Assembly (NCBI RefSeq): GCF_016758195.1
Contig: NZ_QYAC01000005.1
Location: 1 to 64,000 of the forward strand
DNA length: 64,000 nt
Origin: Leucobacter chromiireducens subsp. solipictus
GTDB lineage: Bacteria; Actinomycetota; Actinomycetes; Actinomycetales; Microbacteriaceae
Reading direction: 5' to 3'
Shown here piece by piece: positions 30,267 through 39,516 of the stretch; positions within the stretch are counted from its first letter, which is position 1; each line of letters opens with the position of its first letter. Both the position numbers and the translations under genes were made by a program. The notes below the pieces were generated by a model. The model searched no databases. It saw only the letters and a list, made by a program, of their open reading frames with translations, and had not been told where the DNA came from.

Positions 30267-32702
30267 ATGATGTTGACGGGGAACCGGGGCCTGACCACCG
30301 CCGAAGCCGAACGGCGCTTCGCCGACGGCCAGGGAAACGTGGCACCCAACGGCTCGAGCCGCTCCCTCTGGGAGATCCTCGCGGCCAACGTGTTCACGTT
30401 GTTCAACGGCATCGTCTTTGCCGGCTTCGGGGTGCTCCTCGCGCTGGGCCGGTGGCAGGACGCACTGTTCGGCCTGCCCGCCCTCTTCAATACCGTGATC
30501 GGTGTCGTACAGGAGTTCAACGCCAAGCGGACGCTCGATCGGCTGGCCGTCCTCAACGCCCCCACCGCGCGCGTGCTCCGCGACGGGGTCGCGGTGGAGA
30601 TCCCGCTGGATCGTGTGGTGCTCGGCGACCTCCTGGTGCTGCAGACGGGGGATCAGGTCACGGCGGACGCCCGCGTCGTCGAGAGTGATCATCTCGGGCC
30701 GAGCGGCCTGGAGCTCGACGAATCGCTGCTGACTGGAGAGTCCGACGCGATCCGCAAGCGCCCCGAGGATGAGGTCCTCTCGGGGTCGAGCGTGGTCGGC
30801 GGCAGCGGCACCGCGGAGGTCATCCGCGTCGGTGCCGACTCCTACGCCGCGAAGCTGACGGCGGAGGCGCGGCAGTTTTCCCTGGTGCGGTCGGAGCTGC
30901 GTGGCAGCATCGATCGGCTCCTGAAGTGGGTCACCTGGGCGCTCGGCCCCATGATCCTGATCGTCGCGAACGGGCAGATGCAGGCCCAGGGCGGCTGGGA
31001 AGCCGCGATCGCGAGCGGCCACTGGCGTGAAGCCGTCGTCGGCGCGGTCGCCGCGGTGATCGCGATGGTGCCACTCGGGCTCGTGCTCGTGACGAGCATC
31101 GCCTTCGCCGTGAGCGGCGTCACGCTCGCGCAGCGGCAGGTCCTGATCCAGGAGCTTCCCGCGGTGGAGGGACTCGCCCGCGTCGACGCCCTGTGCCTCG
31201 ATAAGACCGGCACCCTCACGACCGGGGACATGGCGTTCGATCGCGAAATTCTGCTTCGGCCGGTTCCCGGCTGGGAGGGCGTGCTGGGGTGCATGGGGGC
31301 GGCCCCGGACGCGAACGGCACCGCGCGTTGCCTGAGCGCCCCGTTTGGTGACGCGGTCGCCCCGAAAGAGCCCGAGGTGATCCCGTTCGACTCCGCGCGC
31401 AAGTGGAGTGCCCTCGTGGTTTCGGGCACGGCAGATCCGGCAGATCAGGCCGCGCCCGCCGCGGGCACCTGGGTGCTCGGCGCCCCGGAGTTCGTGCTCG
31501 ACGCGAGCGCGGATCCCCGCGTCGCCGACGCGCTCGCCGAGGCCGGTCGGCTCGCCGACGCGGGATCGCGCACCCTGGTGCTCGCGCACAGCCCGGAGCG
31601 CCCGCCGGCGGGCGAGCAGCCCGCGCTGCCCGAGGAACTGCTCCCCGTCGCGCTCCTGACCTTCCACGAGGAGGTGCGCGAGGACGCGGCACAGACACTG
31701 CGCTACTTTGCTGAACAGGGAGTCGATGTCCGCGTGATCTCGGGCGACGACCCGCGCACGGTCGCCGCGGTCGCCCGCAAGGTCGGGCTCGAGGGCGCGA
31801 CGGCGCGCGACGCACGCACGCTCCCCGAGGATCTTGACGCCCTCGCCGAGGTCATGGAGCGGGAGCGCGTATTTGGGCGGGTCACCCCGCGTCAGAAACT
31901 CGATATGGTGCGGGCCCTGCAGCGGAACGGGCACGTCGTGGGCATGACCGGCGACGGCGTGAACGACGCGCTCGCGATCAAGGAAGCCGATCTCGGTATC
32001 GCGATGGACACCGCAGCTCAGGCCACGAAGGCCGTGGCGCGGCTCGTGCTGCTCGATGGACGCTTCGACCGGATGCCGGGAGTGGTCGCCGAGGGGCGTC
32101 GCGTGATCGCGAACATTGAGCGCGTCTCGATGCTGTTCCTCACGAAGACCACGTATGCGTTCGCCATTGCGGTCGTGTTCGGCCTGATCGCCTGGAGCTT
32201 CCCGTTCCTGCCGCGCCAGCTGTCGATCACCGACGGGCTCACGATCGGGATCCCGGCGTTCTTCCTCGCGCTGATGCCGAACGCCGCACGCTATCGCTCC
32301 GGTTTCTTGAAGCGTTCGCTCGCGTTCGCGATCCCCGCAGGGCTGGTGGTGACCCTCGCAATTGTGGCCGTCCATCTCGGCGCGTCGCGGTTGGGGGAGT
32401 ACACCGAGATGGAACTGCAGTCGGCGTCGACGTTGACCCTCGCCGGCATCGCGCTGTGGGTGCTCGCGGTGCTCGCGCGGCCGATCCACCCGCTCCGCGT
32501 CCTCATCGTGCTCGCGATGTATGCGGGCCTCGCGTTGGTGTGGGCGGTGCCCTTCGTGCGCGAGTTTTTCCAGGTCACCTGGCTCCCGAACGAGTTGGGC
32601 CTGCTGGTCCTCGGGGTCGTCGGCGTGGGCGTCGTGCTCGTGGAGGCGTTGCGTGCGTGGCACGTGCGTGCGACGCAGCGCGCGGAAGGTGTGCTACAGT
32701 AG
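30267..32702 (+). CDS. ctpE: CtpE-like P-type cation ATPase
   Basis: An 811-aa P-type ATPase closely patterned on mycobacterial CtpE, a calcium transporter linked to cell-surface integrity. Order seen: short cytoplasmic start, helices (ANVFTLFNGIVFAGFGVLLA), the actuator domain with LLTGES (about 154-159), the phosphorylation Asp312 in DKTGTLT, the hinge GDGVND (about 562-567), then six C-terminal helices. There are no N-terminal heavy-metal-binding domains or CPx motif, which argues against a copper/zinc pump. TAAGCT at 30254-30259 lies 7 nt before ATG 30267, so the message is probably leaderless. The last codons overlap a likely promoter for the L10 leader. Ion specificity is inferred from CtpE similarity. 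Confidence 0.87.
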   Translation: MMLTGNRGLTTAEAERRFADGQGNVAPNGSSRSLWEILAANVFTLFNGIVFAGFGVLLALGRWQDALFGLPALFNTVIGVVQEFNAKRTLDRLAVLNAPTARVLRDGVAVEIPLDRVVLGDLLVLQTGDQVTADARVVESDHLGPSGLELDESLLTGESDAIRKRPEDEVLSGSSVVGGSGTAEVIRVGADSYAAKLTAEARQFSLVRSELRGSIDRLLKWVTWALGPMILIVANGQMQAQGGWEAAIASGHWREAVVGAVAAVIAMVPLGLVLVTSIAFAVSGVTLAQRQVLIQELPAVEGLARVDALCLDKTGTLTTGDMAFDREILLRPVPGWEGVLGCMGAAPDANGTARCLSAPFGDAVAPKEPEVIPFDSARKWSALVVSGTADPADQAAPAAGTWVLGAPEFVLDASADPRVADALAEAGRLADAGSRTLVLAHSPERPPAGEQPALPEELLPVALLTFHEEVREDAAQTLRYFAEQGVDVRVISGDDPRTVAAVARKVGLEGATARDARTLPEDLDALAEVMERERVFGRVTPRQKLDMVRALQRNGHVVGMTGDGVNDALAIKEADLGIAMDTAAQATKAVARLVLLDGRFDRMPGVVAEGRRVIANIERVSMLFLTKTTYAFAIAVVFGLIAWSFPFLPRQLSITDGLTIGIPAFFLALMPNAARYRSGFLKRSLAFAIPAGLVVTLAIVAVHLGASRLGEYTEMELQSASTLTLAGIALWVLAVLARPIHPLRVLIVLAMYAGLALVWAVPFVREFFQVTWLPNELGLLVLGVVGVGVVLVEALRAWHVRATQRAEGVLQ

Positions 32703-32850
32703 TCCCTGGCCAAAGACCGCCGGTAGGATCCGCGAGGATCCCGGAACGTCTGCGAGAGCAGAGACCAGCGCAGGTACTGAACTCCTTGAGTGGCGGATCC
32801 AATCCCAATTCTCGAAGCTCCGTGCGTGCGCGCCGGAGCTTTTTTCATTG
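32703..32850 (+). ncRNA. ribosomal protein L10 leader
   Basis: The 216-bp gap before rplJ holds a GC-rich structured leader that ends in a terminator-like hairpin with a T run. This is the expected place and layout of the L10 leader, which L10(L12)4 binds to shut down rplJL synthesis. A TACAGT box at 32694-32699, inside the end of the P-ATPase gene, could be its -10 element. Boundaries are approximate. Confidence 0.7.
32815..32846 (+). terminator. attenuator hairpin in the L10 leader
   Basis: AAGCTCCG (32815-32822) pairs with CGGAGCTT (32834-32841), followed by TTTTTC. It lies 73 nt upstream of rplJ, so it is an intrinsic terminator inside the leader rather than at an operon end, consistent with L10-controlled attenuation. 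Confidence 0.85.
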
Positions 32851-32918
32851 GATGAAGCTCTTGCGGCACGGCCCCCAGGTGGCATCCGCCGCGTGGGTAC
32901 AACAAGCTAGGGAGCGCC

Positions 32919-33428
32919 ATGGCAACGAAGGACGCTACGGTCGCCGATCTTCAGCGGAAGTTTGAAGAGTCGAGCGCCGTTCTGCTGACTGAGTACCGCG
33001 GTCTCACGGTTGCTCAGCTGCAGGAACTCCGCAACAGCATCCGCGAGCACGCGACATACGCTGTGGCGAAGAACACGCTCACCAAGATTGCGGCCAACAA
33101 CGCCGGAATCACCGCATTCGATGCCGAGCTCGCGGGTCCCTCCGCGCTCGCCTTCGTTCACGGTGACACCGTCGCGGTCGCCAAGGCACTGCGTGACTTC
33201 GCCAAGGCACACCCTCTTTTGGTGGTGAAGGCGGGCTACTTCGATGGCAAGCCGCTTACCGCCGCTGAGGTAGGCAAGCTCGCCGATCTCGAGAGCCGTG
33301 AGGTGCTGCTGGCCAAGGCCGCAGGTGCCATGCAGGCCTCGCTCGTCGGTGCAGCTCAGCTGTTCGCTGCCCTGCCCGCCAAGGCCGCACGCGGCTTCGG
33401 CGCGCTGCAGGAGAAGCAGGACGCGTAA
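32919..33428 (+). CDS. rplJ: 50S ribosomal protein L10
   Basis: A 169-aa L10 protein, which forms the base of the ribosomal stalk and holds the L7/L12 dimers. Typical segments are visible: FEESSAVLLTEYRGLTVAQLQELR, YAVAKNTL and the C-terminal Ala-rich helix that binds L7/L12 (LAKAAGAMQASLVGAA onward). GGGAGCGCC precedes the ATG. It is the first gene of rplJL, under the L10 leader upstream. Confidence 0.98.
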   Translation: MATKDATVADLQRKFEESSAVLLTEYRGLTVAQLQELRNSIREHATYAVAKNTLTKIAANNAGITAFDAELAGPSALAFVHGDTVAVAKALRDFAKAHPLLVVKAGYFDGKPLTAAEVGKLADLESREVLLAKAAGAMQASLVGAAQLFAALPAKAARGFGALQEKQDA

Positions 33429-33509
33429 GGATCGGCTCACGCCGGTTCACGTACACACACCCCGCCTGAGGCGCGCGAGCGCCTGAGGCAAACATCAAGG
33501 AGATACATC

Positions 33510-33890
33510 ATGGCTAAGCTTTCGACTGAAGAGCTGCTCGAGCAGTTCAAGGGCCTCACCCTCATCGAGCTCTCCGACTTCGTGAAGGCCTTCGAGGAGA
33601 CCTTCGACGTGTCGGCTGCTGCTCCGGTTGCCGTTGCTGCTGCTCCGGCTGCCGGCGCTGCTGAGGCTGTCGAGGAGAAGGACGAGTTCGACGTCGTCCT
33701 CGAGTCGGCTGGCGACAAGAAGATCCAGGTCATCAAGGTTGTGCGCGAGCTCACCGGCCTGGGCCTCGGCGAGGCGAAGGCTCTCGTTGAGGAAGCACCC
33801 AAGAACGTGCTCGAGGGCGCGAAGAAGGATGCTGCCGAAGAGGCAAAGGCAAAGCTCGAAGAGGCAGGCGCGGGCGTCAAGCTCGTCTAA
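33510..33890 (+). CDS. rplL: 50S ribosomal protein L7/L12
   Basis: A 126-aa L7/L12 protein. It has the N-terminal dimer domain ([19 protein letters not shown]), an Ala/Pro-rich hinge (about residues 35-52) and a C-terminal factor-binding domain with the [20 protein letters not shown] core. AAGGAG lies 8 nt before the ATG. A strong terminator follows 22 bp after the stop. Codon use is markedly biased to a few codons, as expected for a highly expressed gene. Confidence 0.98.
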   Translation: MAKLSTEELLEQFKGLTLIELSDFVKAFEETFDVSAAAPVAVAAAPAAGAAEAVEEKDEFDVVLESAGDKKIQVIKVVRELTGLGLGEAKALVEEAPKNVLEGAKKDAAEEAKAKLEEAGAGVKLV

Positions 33891-33912
33891 GTCTTTTCGC
33901 ACTTGCGAAACT

Positions 33913-33947
33913 GGGGGCCCGCTCTTTTGAGCGGGCCCCCTTTTTTT
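33913..33947 (+). terminator. rplJL terminator
   Basis: GGGGGCCCGCTC (33913-33924) pairs perfectly with GAGCGGGCCCCC (33929-33940), followed by seven T residues. A strong intrinsic terminator. Confidence 0.96.
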
Positions 33948-33963
33948 GTGTTTCTCGTGCGGG

Positions 33964-35073
33964 CTAGACCGCGAAGCGGGTCTCCGCGCCGTGCGCGCCC
34001 CCGCCTGGGACGTCTCCGCCGCGCAGCACCAGCACGCGGCCGCCGTGTTGGAGGACCTGCCCCGCGATCTCATCGATGAGGCTGCGGCCGGGAGCCGACT
34101 CCGCGGCAACGCTGCCGGTCGCGACGTCGAGGGTGCCCTCGGGGCGCGCGTCCACATCCACGTACAGGGTGCTGATCGCCCCCGCGATCGCCGAGCGGGC
34201 GATGTCCGTGAGGTCGGTCACCGCACGGCCGGCCGCCCGGCGAGTCTCGAAGCGATCGCGCAGCTGCACCAGCTCCGCAGCGTAGTGCTCGTCAAGCAGC
34301 GCGCGGGCGGCCTCGTCGAGCTCGGCCGCACTGCGCTCGTCGGGGTTCCCGTCGATGGATGACGCCAGCAGTCGCGAGGCCGACGTGACCGAGCGGAACA
34401 TGCCGTTGAGGGGCTGCGTTGCCGCGAGGATCAGCGGGCGCTGAGTGCCGCGCAGCTGCGGAGCAACCGCGCGGTCCACGGCGCGAGCGTAGCCGAGGAG
34501 CCGCATGGTGTGCCCCTCTGGCCCGTGCAGACGGCGGCGATGCGAGTCGACCCCGGGGTCTTCGACGTTGAACGCATCGAGCAGGTCGCTCGGCAACTCG
34601 GGCACCTCAACCTCGGTGCCGGGGCCGGACGGCCCGATCTCAATGAGACGCACCGCGTTCTGGCTGAGCGCGAGCACCGACGCCTCATGGGGGAAGGTGA
34701 GCGTGCGTAGGAGGGGCACGATGCGGAAGTTCTCTCCCGCGAACCACTCGGTTTCGAGCTCGTTGGGTAGCCGGTAGCTCACCGTGCGGTCGGGGCTCGC
34801 GAACACCACGAGCGTGTGCGAGAGGTAGCGCCACAGGTGTTGATCTTCGTGCAGGGCGCGCAATCCGGCTTCGGTGCGATCCCGCTCAGCGGCATCGCCA
34901 CCCACCGCGGCGAGGCGAGCGACGGCCTCCCCGATGAGTGTGCCGAAGGTAATGCGGTTCGCCTCCGCCTCCGTGGTGACCGGTGTCGTGCGCAGCACGA
35001 TGGTCACGAGATTGGGCCGGTTGACCTGAGCGAGCTGCTCGATCTCCGAGAGCTGCGGGATATCAGTGTGCAC
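33964..35073 (-). CDS. baeRF-type protein (archaeo-eukaryotic release factor family, probably baeRF11)
   Basis: A 369-aa soluble protein. It starts with an N-terminal domain of the bacterial archaeo-eukaryotic release-factor-like families (LSEIEQLAQVNRPNLVTIVLRT) and ends in an L7Ae/eRF1-domain-3-like region (GQVLQHGGRVLVLRGGDVPGG). These families are predicted to act on stalled or hibernating ribosomes, though most are uncharacterised. The start is GTG 35073, with AAGGGGAAG about 4-6 nt upstream; ATG readings further upstream lack a ribosome site. It converges on rplL. Confidence 0.75.
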   Translation of the reverse strand: MHTDIPQLSEIEQLAQVNRPNLVTIVLRTTPVTTEAEANRITFGTLIGEAVARLAAVGGDAAERDRTEAGLRALHEDQHLWRYLSHTLVVFASPDRTVSYRLPNELETEWFAGENFRIVPLLRTLTFPHEASVLALSQNAVRLIEIGPSGPGTEVEVPELPSDLLDAFNVEDPGVDSHRRRLHGPEGHTMRLLGYARAVDRAVAPQLRGTQRPLILAATQPLNGMFRSVTSASRLLASSIDGNPDERSAAELDEAARALLDEHYAAELVQLRDRFETRRAAGRAVTDLTDIARSAIAGAISTLYVDVDARPEGTLDVATGSVAAESAPGRSLIDEIAGQVLQHGGRVLVLRGGDVPGGGAHGAETRFAV

Positions 35074-35249
35074 TATTGCTTCCCCTTCGCGTGTCGCGGA
35101 GGGGAACGCTGGACCGTACCCCCACCGCATCTTCTCCCCGACGTGGAGTGGTGCTCCGCAGCGGGGCCGTGATCCCCACCTTGCCCCACGGAACCGAGAA
35201 AGTGAACAGTGACCGCAGAAAAGACTGCGTGCGCGTCCCGGGTGGACCC

Positions 35250-37634
35250 CTAGCGCGAAGTGCTGGAATGCCGCGCAGCACGTCGCCGCGCGCGACCGCT
35301 GACCCGCGGCACCTCGGCCGGGGCGGTGTCGTCTCGCACGTCCGCCCGCACGCCGCTCAGGCGCCGGCGGCGGTCACTCGTGCGCGCGAGGTCGCGGCGC
35401 AGACGGCGGTCGCCGTGGTAGAGGATCGCCTGCCAGTTGATGGTCGCGCTGGGGTCGACGAGCGACGCCTGCTTCACGCGCTTGGGCTTGATCGGCACGT
35501 AGAGCCAGCCAATGAGACCGAGCGTCGCATCAGCGATCGACGCACGGATGCCGATGTAGGCCACGATCGCCCACGCCGCCATGATCGCGTTGAACGAGGC
35601 GAACGCGGCGTTGCCCCAGTTCCCCACGGTGAAGTCGCGCACCGCCGTGAGCACGGAGAACCCGACGATGATGAAGGGGAGCGTGACGTAGATGCCGGGT
35701 GCCGCCGTTCGGCCGACCACCTTGGGGGTGCGCGCGAACGGAATCTTCGCGCCCGTGGCCCCCTGCTGGATCGACTTCAGTACGCCCGCGAGGTTCACCG
35801 GGAGCAGGATGAGATTGAAGCCGTAGATCCGGAAGATATCGCCGAAGCGGTGCCCGCTCGCGCGCAGGTCGAGCCCCATCGAGATGAAGTACGGCAGCGC
35901 GGCCGCGATCACGAGGGGGCTGAGCAGCCGGGAGTCGAACGGGAAGAACAGCAGGAACAGGAGCCCAAAGCTCGCCCACGCGAGCGAGGACATGTAGTTG
36001 CTGCGCAGCATCTTCTCGGTGAGGCGGACCCGGTCAGGGGAGTGTTTGCGCGCCCGGATCATCTCGAAGAACTTCGGCATGATGAGCAGGCCGCCGTTCG
36101 CCCAGCGGCGACGCTGCACCACGAGCGAACCGAAGTCGGGCGGCGTCGCGCTGTAGCTCAACCGCTCGGGGTAGTTCTCGAGCGTCCAGCCGTGGAGCCC
36201 GAGGTCGATGCTTGACTCGGTGTCCTCGATCACGGTGCGATCCTGCACGTAGGTGGTGATCTCGAACCCGCCGACCGTCTGCGTCACCGCGATGTCGTCG
36301 AGCGCGGCCGTGCGGATCACGGCGTTCGCGCCGACCCAGAACGTCGCGCCGAAGTAGGTGAGGCCCTGGTGCTGGATGTGCTGCAGATCGGTCGTCGCAC
36401 CGGCGATGCGCTCGATGCGCGTGCTGGCACCGCGGAAGGACGAGTACGGCGTCTGCGTCACGGCGACCCGCTCGTTCTCGGGCTGCTCGAGCAGGTAGAC
36501 GAGCCGCAGGCAGTACTCGCGCAGCAGCTGCGAGTCGGCGTCGAGCGTCAACAGGTAGCGCGAATCGGGGATCACGAGGTCGGCGGTGGCGGGATCCTCA
36601 TCGACGCCGAGCTCCTCGAGGATCTGCTCGCCCGTCTCGCGCGCGATCCGGTAGTTCCCGCCCATCAGCGAGATGTACGAGTTCAGGTTCATCGCCTTGT
36701 TCGGCTCCTGCGAGAGCGAGGCGTACTGCTTGCGCTCGAAGGAGCCGAGTTCGGCGCTGAAGATCCATACGAGGCGCTGGTGCAGCTGGCGGAGCCGTTC
36801 CCAGTCGGGCGCAGCGCCCTGGTCGTGGGCCGCGTCGAGCGCGAGGCGGGTGAGACGGAGATCGTTCGACAGGCCGAGCAGCACGTACTCCGCGAAGAAC
36901 TCGCCCATGTGCTCGTCGATCTGCTCGGTCCCCGCGAAGCGGTCGAGCCAGCCGGCCGCCGTGGCGTAGGCATCGGCCGCGCGCTTCGCGTCGAGCGGGC
37001 CCGGAACCGCGGGCGCGTCCGCACGGAACGCGTCGAGCGCGGCCTGGGCGGCCGCACGCGGTGCCTCAAGCTCCGCCGAGATCTCACCGAGCAGGCCGCG
37101 TGTGCGCTCCAGCCGGGCGAGCGGCTCGCCCGTGAGCCCCGCGGCCTTATCGTCGATGAGCAGCACGATGCGAATGTCGGGGAACTCCTGCAGCGCGGCC
37201 GACCACAGGGTGTACCGCACCACGTCGGGTTCCTCGTCGTAGCTCGGGATCAGCACCGTGACGCGGTCGTCGGAGCGCGCGAAGTGTTCGTCGAGGAGCG
37301 CGCGTTCGACGCGGCGGTGCTCGCGGAAGCGGACCAGCGCTCCGTAGCGGGCGGTGAGATACATGATCGCCGAGAACGTGAGCGCGGTGACCGTGAGCCC
37401 ATACACCCAGGTCTGCAGGTGGAACACGAACGATTCCTTGGGTCCCTCGATCACCATGCGGATGATGGTGGTGAGCATGTACAGGAACCAGGACACCACC
37501 GTAATGACGATCGCGAGTCGGGCCCACACGATCGCGGCGGGCGACGGACGCGAGGGGACGATCGCGAGCGGCTCAGCGCGGTGTTCAGCTCCCCACTGCC
37601 TGCGGCGGGCGCGCTGAGGATCGTTTTCTGGCAC
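35250..37634 (-). CDS. membrane-bound family-2 glycosyltransferase (processive type)
   Basis: A 794-aa integral membrane glycosyltransferase of the cellulose/chitin/hyaluronan-synthase type. Two N-terminal helices (about residues 35-60 and 76-95) precede a cytosolic GT2 domain with the nucleotide-sugar Asp pair (about 161-162), the DxD-like LDADSQ (about 364-369), the catalytic-base-type acidic group TVIEDTES (about 467-474) and the product-binding QRRRW (507-511). At least four C-terminal helices follow, then an Arg-rich tail. A 150-residue helical insert between the first and second Asp motifs is notable. It is divergent from a GH18/CBM gene (37812), suggesting synthesis and processing of one extracellular polysaccharide. 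The polymer is unknown. Confidence 0.88.
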   Translation of the reverse strand: MPENDPQRARRRQWGAEHRAEPLAIVPSRPSPAAIVWARLAIVITVVSWFLYMLTTIIRMVIEGPKESFVFHLQTWVYGLTVTALTFSAIMYLTARYGALVRFREHRRVERALLDEHFARSDDRVTVLIPSYDEEPDVVRYTLWSAALQEFPDIRIVLLIDDKAAGLTGEPLARLERTRGLLGEISAELEAPRAAAQAALDAFRADAPAVPGPLDAKRAADAYATAAGWLDRFAGTEQIDEHMGEFFAEYVLLGLSNDLRLTRLALDAAHDQGAAPDWERLRQLHQRLVWIFSAELGSFERKQYASLSQEPNKAMNLNSYISLMGGNYRIARETGEQILEELGVDEDPATADLVIPDSRYLLTLDADSQLLREYCLRLVYLLEQPENERVAVTQTPYSSFRGASTRIERIAGATTDLQHIQHQGLTYFGATFWVGANAVIRTAALDDIAVTQTVGGFEITTYVQDRTVIEDTESSIDLGLHGWTLENYPERLSYSATPPDFGSLVVQRRRWANGGLLIMPKFFEMIRARKHSPDRVRLTEKMLRSNYMSSLAWASFGLLFLLFFPFDSRLLSPLVIAAALPYFISMGLDLRASGHRFGDIFRIYGFNLILLPVNLAGVLKSIQQGATGAKIPFARTPKVVGRTAAPGIYVTLPFIIVGFSVLTAVRDFTVGNWGNAAFASFNAIMAAWAIVAYIGIRASIADATLGLIGWLYVPIKPKRVKQASLVDPSATINWQAILYHGDRRLRRDLARTSDRRRRLSGVRADVRDDTAPAEVPRVSGRARRRAARHSSTSR

Positions 37635-37811
37635 GCGTCTCCTCCATCCCCAGTGGTGGCGCGCTCCCTGTGGGCGGCGCGAACCCGACTCGAGCGGAAT
37701 CTCGTCGATCCGGTGCCGAGTGTGTCACGATAATCCTATCCGGGAGGGCGCCGATCGAGCGTGATCGATCGCGTGCAACGTCAGACCCGATGAGGACGCG
37801 GTGGGGAAGTA

Positions 37812-39386
37812 ATGTCGAAGTGGTTTCCGGGGCGCAAGCTCTCATGGCTCCGGCTCTCGGTGCTGCTCATCGTGGTTGCGGCGCTCGTGGGTGGCGGGAT
37901 CTTCGGCTGGGGGCAGTGGCAGGACCAGCGCGAGGCGAGCGAGCAGCACCCCTGGAGTGACGGCTACGTCGATGTGACGGCGACGCCGAGCTTCCCGTTC
38001 GAAAGCCCGGGCAGTGCGGGGCCGAAGAACGTTGCGCTCGCGTTTGTCGTGGGAGACCCCGGCGCTGCCTGCAGCCCGGCGTGGGGCGGCGTGTACGGTC
38101 TCGACGAGGCGGAGCAGATGCTCGATCTCGATCGCCGGCTCGCGCGCCTGCGCAACCTCGGCGGGTCGGCGATGGTGGCCTTCGGCGGCCAGGCGAATTC
38201 CGATCTCGCGCTCGAGTGCACCGACCGCGAGGCGCTCACCGACGGGTATCGGCAGGTGGTCGAGCGCTACGAACTCGCGAGCATCGACATGGATCTTGAG
38301 GGCGAGATGCTCGCTGATCGCGCCGCGGTCGAGCGGCAGGCGCGCGCGATCCACGAGGTGCAGGCCAGTGTGAGCGACGGGCTCGACGTGTGGCTCACGC
38401 TCCCGATCGCGCCGAGCGGCCTCACCGAGGACGGGCTCGCCGCCGTGCGGAGCTACCTCGACGCTGGTGTCACGGTCGCCGGTGTCAACGCGATGACGAT
38501 GAACTACAACTCGGGCCTGGACGAGCCGCTGATCGACACGATCCGCGGGAGCCTCACCGCGCTCCACGGGCAGGTGCGCGCGCTCGCGCAGGAGACCGGA
38601 ACCCCGATCGGTGAGGCCACCGCGTGGAGCCGGATCGGGGCCACACCGATGATCGGGCAGAACGATGTGCGCGATGAGGTGTTCACCATCGCCGATGCGC
38701 GAGCGCTCTCCGAGTTCGCCGCCGAGCACGGCATGGCACGCCTGTCCATGTGGTCGCTGAACCGCGACCGCGAGTGCGACGCGAACTGGCCCGATCCCAA
38801 GCAGGTGTCAGATTCGTGCAGTGGCGTCGACCAGGGCGATGAGCGGTTCTCGCGCACGCTCGCGGGGGAGCGCAGCGGCGCGATCGCGCAGCCGACGCCC
38901 ACGCCCCAACCGGTGGATCCGGATCACGGGGCGGCGGTGGACGATCCGGAGACGAGCCCCTACCCGGTGTGGAACAGCGACGCGGCGTACCCGGCCGAGA
39001 CGAAGGTCGTGTGGCGGCGCAACGTGTACGAGGCGAAGTGGTGGACGCAGGCCGAGCAGCCCGACGAACCCAGCGAGAGCGGCGCGCAGCCGTGGCGTCT
39101 CCTCGGCCCCGTGCTGCCCGGGGAGACACCGATTGAGCGCCCGAAGCTCCCCGAGGGTGCCTACCCCGCGTGGAGCCACGCCACCGAGTACCGCCAGGGC
39201 GACCGGGTGATCTTCGACGGCATCGGATATGAGGCGCGCTGGTGGACGACGGGCGAGAGTCCGGACGCCGCGCTGGTCCTGCCGCAGAACTCGCCTTGGC
39301 GCATGCTGAGCGACCGTGAAGTCGCCGAAGTGCAGGGCGGAACGGCGCCCGCGGCCGAGCGTGAAACGCAGCGCACCCCGGAGTAA
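37812..39386 (+). CDS. membrane-anchored GH18-like glycosidase with two CBM5/12 modules
   Basis: A 524-aa exported protein. An N-terminal membrane helix (about residues 14-32) with no clear signal-peptidase site suggests a signal anchor. A GH18-type barrel (about 50-345) carries the catalytic DxDxE as ASIDMDLEGE (Asp159, Asp161, Glu163). A Pro/Thr linker and two chitin-binding CBM5/12 modules follow, each with a Trp pair (YPVWNSDAAY...AKWW, about 384-411; YPAWSHATEY...ARWW, about 451-478). It should bind and cut, or remodel, a beta-1,4-linked amino-sugar polymer at the cell surface. It is divergent from the family-2 glycosyltransferase, a context that recalls polysaccharide synthase/hydrolase pairs. 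Confidence 0.86.
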   Translation: MSKWFPGRKLSWLRLSVLLIVVAALVGGGIFGWGQWQDQREASEQHPWSDGYVDVTATPSFPFESPGSAGPKNVALAFVVGDPGAACSPAWGGVYGLDEAEQMLDLDRRLARLRNLGGSAMVAFGGQANSDLALECTDREALTDGYRQVVERYELASIDMDLEGEMLADRAAVERQARAIHEVQASVSDGLDVWLTLPIAPSGLTEDGLAAVRSYLDAGVTVAGVNAMTMNYNSGLDEPLIDTIRGSLTALHGQVRALAQETGTPIGEATAWSRIGATPMIGQNDVRDEVFTIADARALSEFAAEHGMARLSMWSLNRDRECDANWPDPKQVSDSCSGVDQGDERFSRTLAGERSGAIAQPTPTPQPVDPDHGAAVDDPETSPYPVWNSDAAYPAETKVVWRRNVYEAKWWTQAEQPDEPSESGAQPWRLLGPVLPGETPIERPKLPEGAYPAWSHATEYRQGDRVIFDGIGYEARWWTTGESPDAALVLPQNSPWRMLSDREVAEVQGGTAPAAERETQRTPE

Positions 39387-39516
39387 CTACTGAATTCGGG
39401 TCAAACCGTCGAATCTGGGCGCAAGCGATGGTAATGTTTTCGCCTGCTCCGTCGTTCGTGTTTCTCGCCTGCCCTGCGTGATTCTTCGGCGATTGGCGCG
39501 CGACGAAAGGATCCTC

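Noticed and set aside
29403..32663. A 1086-codon minus-strand open frame over the response regulator and P-ATPase
   Set aside because: It reads through a strong terminator and two genes with unmistakable family motifs. No motif or ribosome site supports it.
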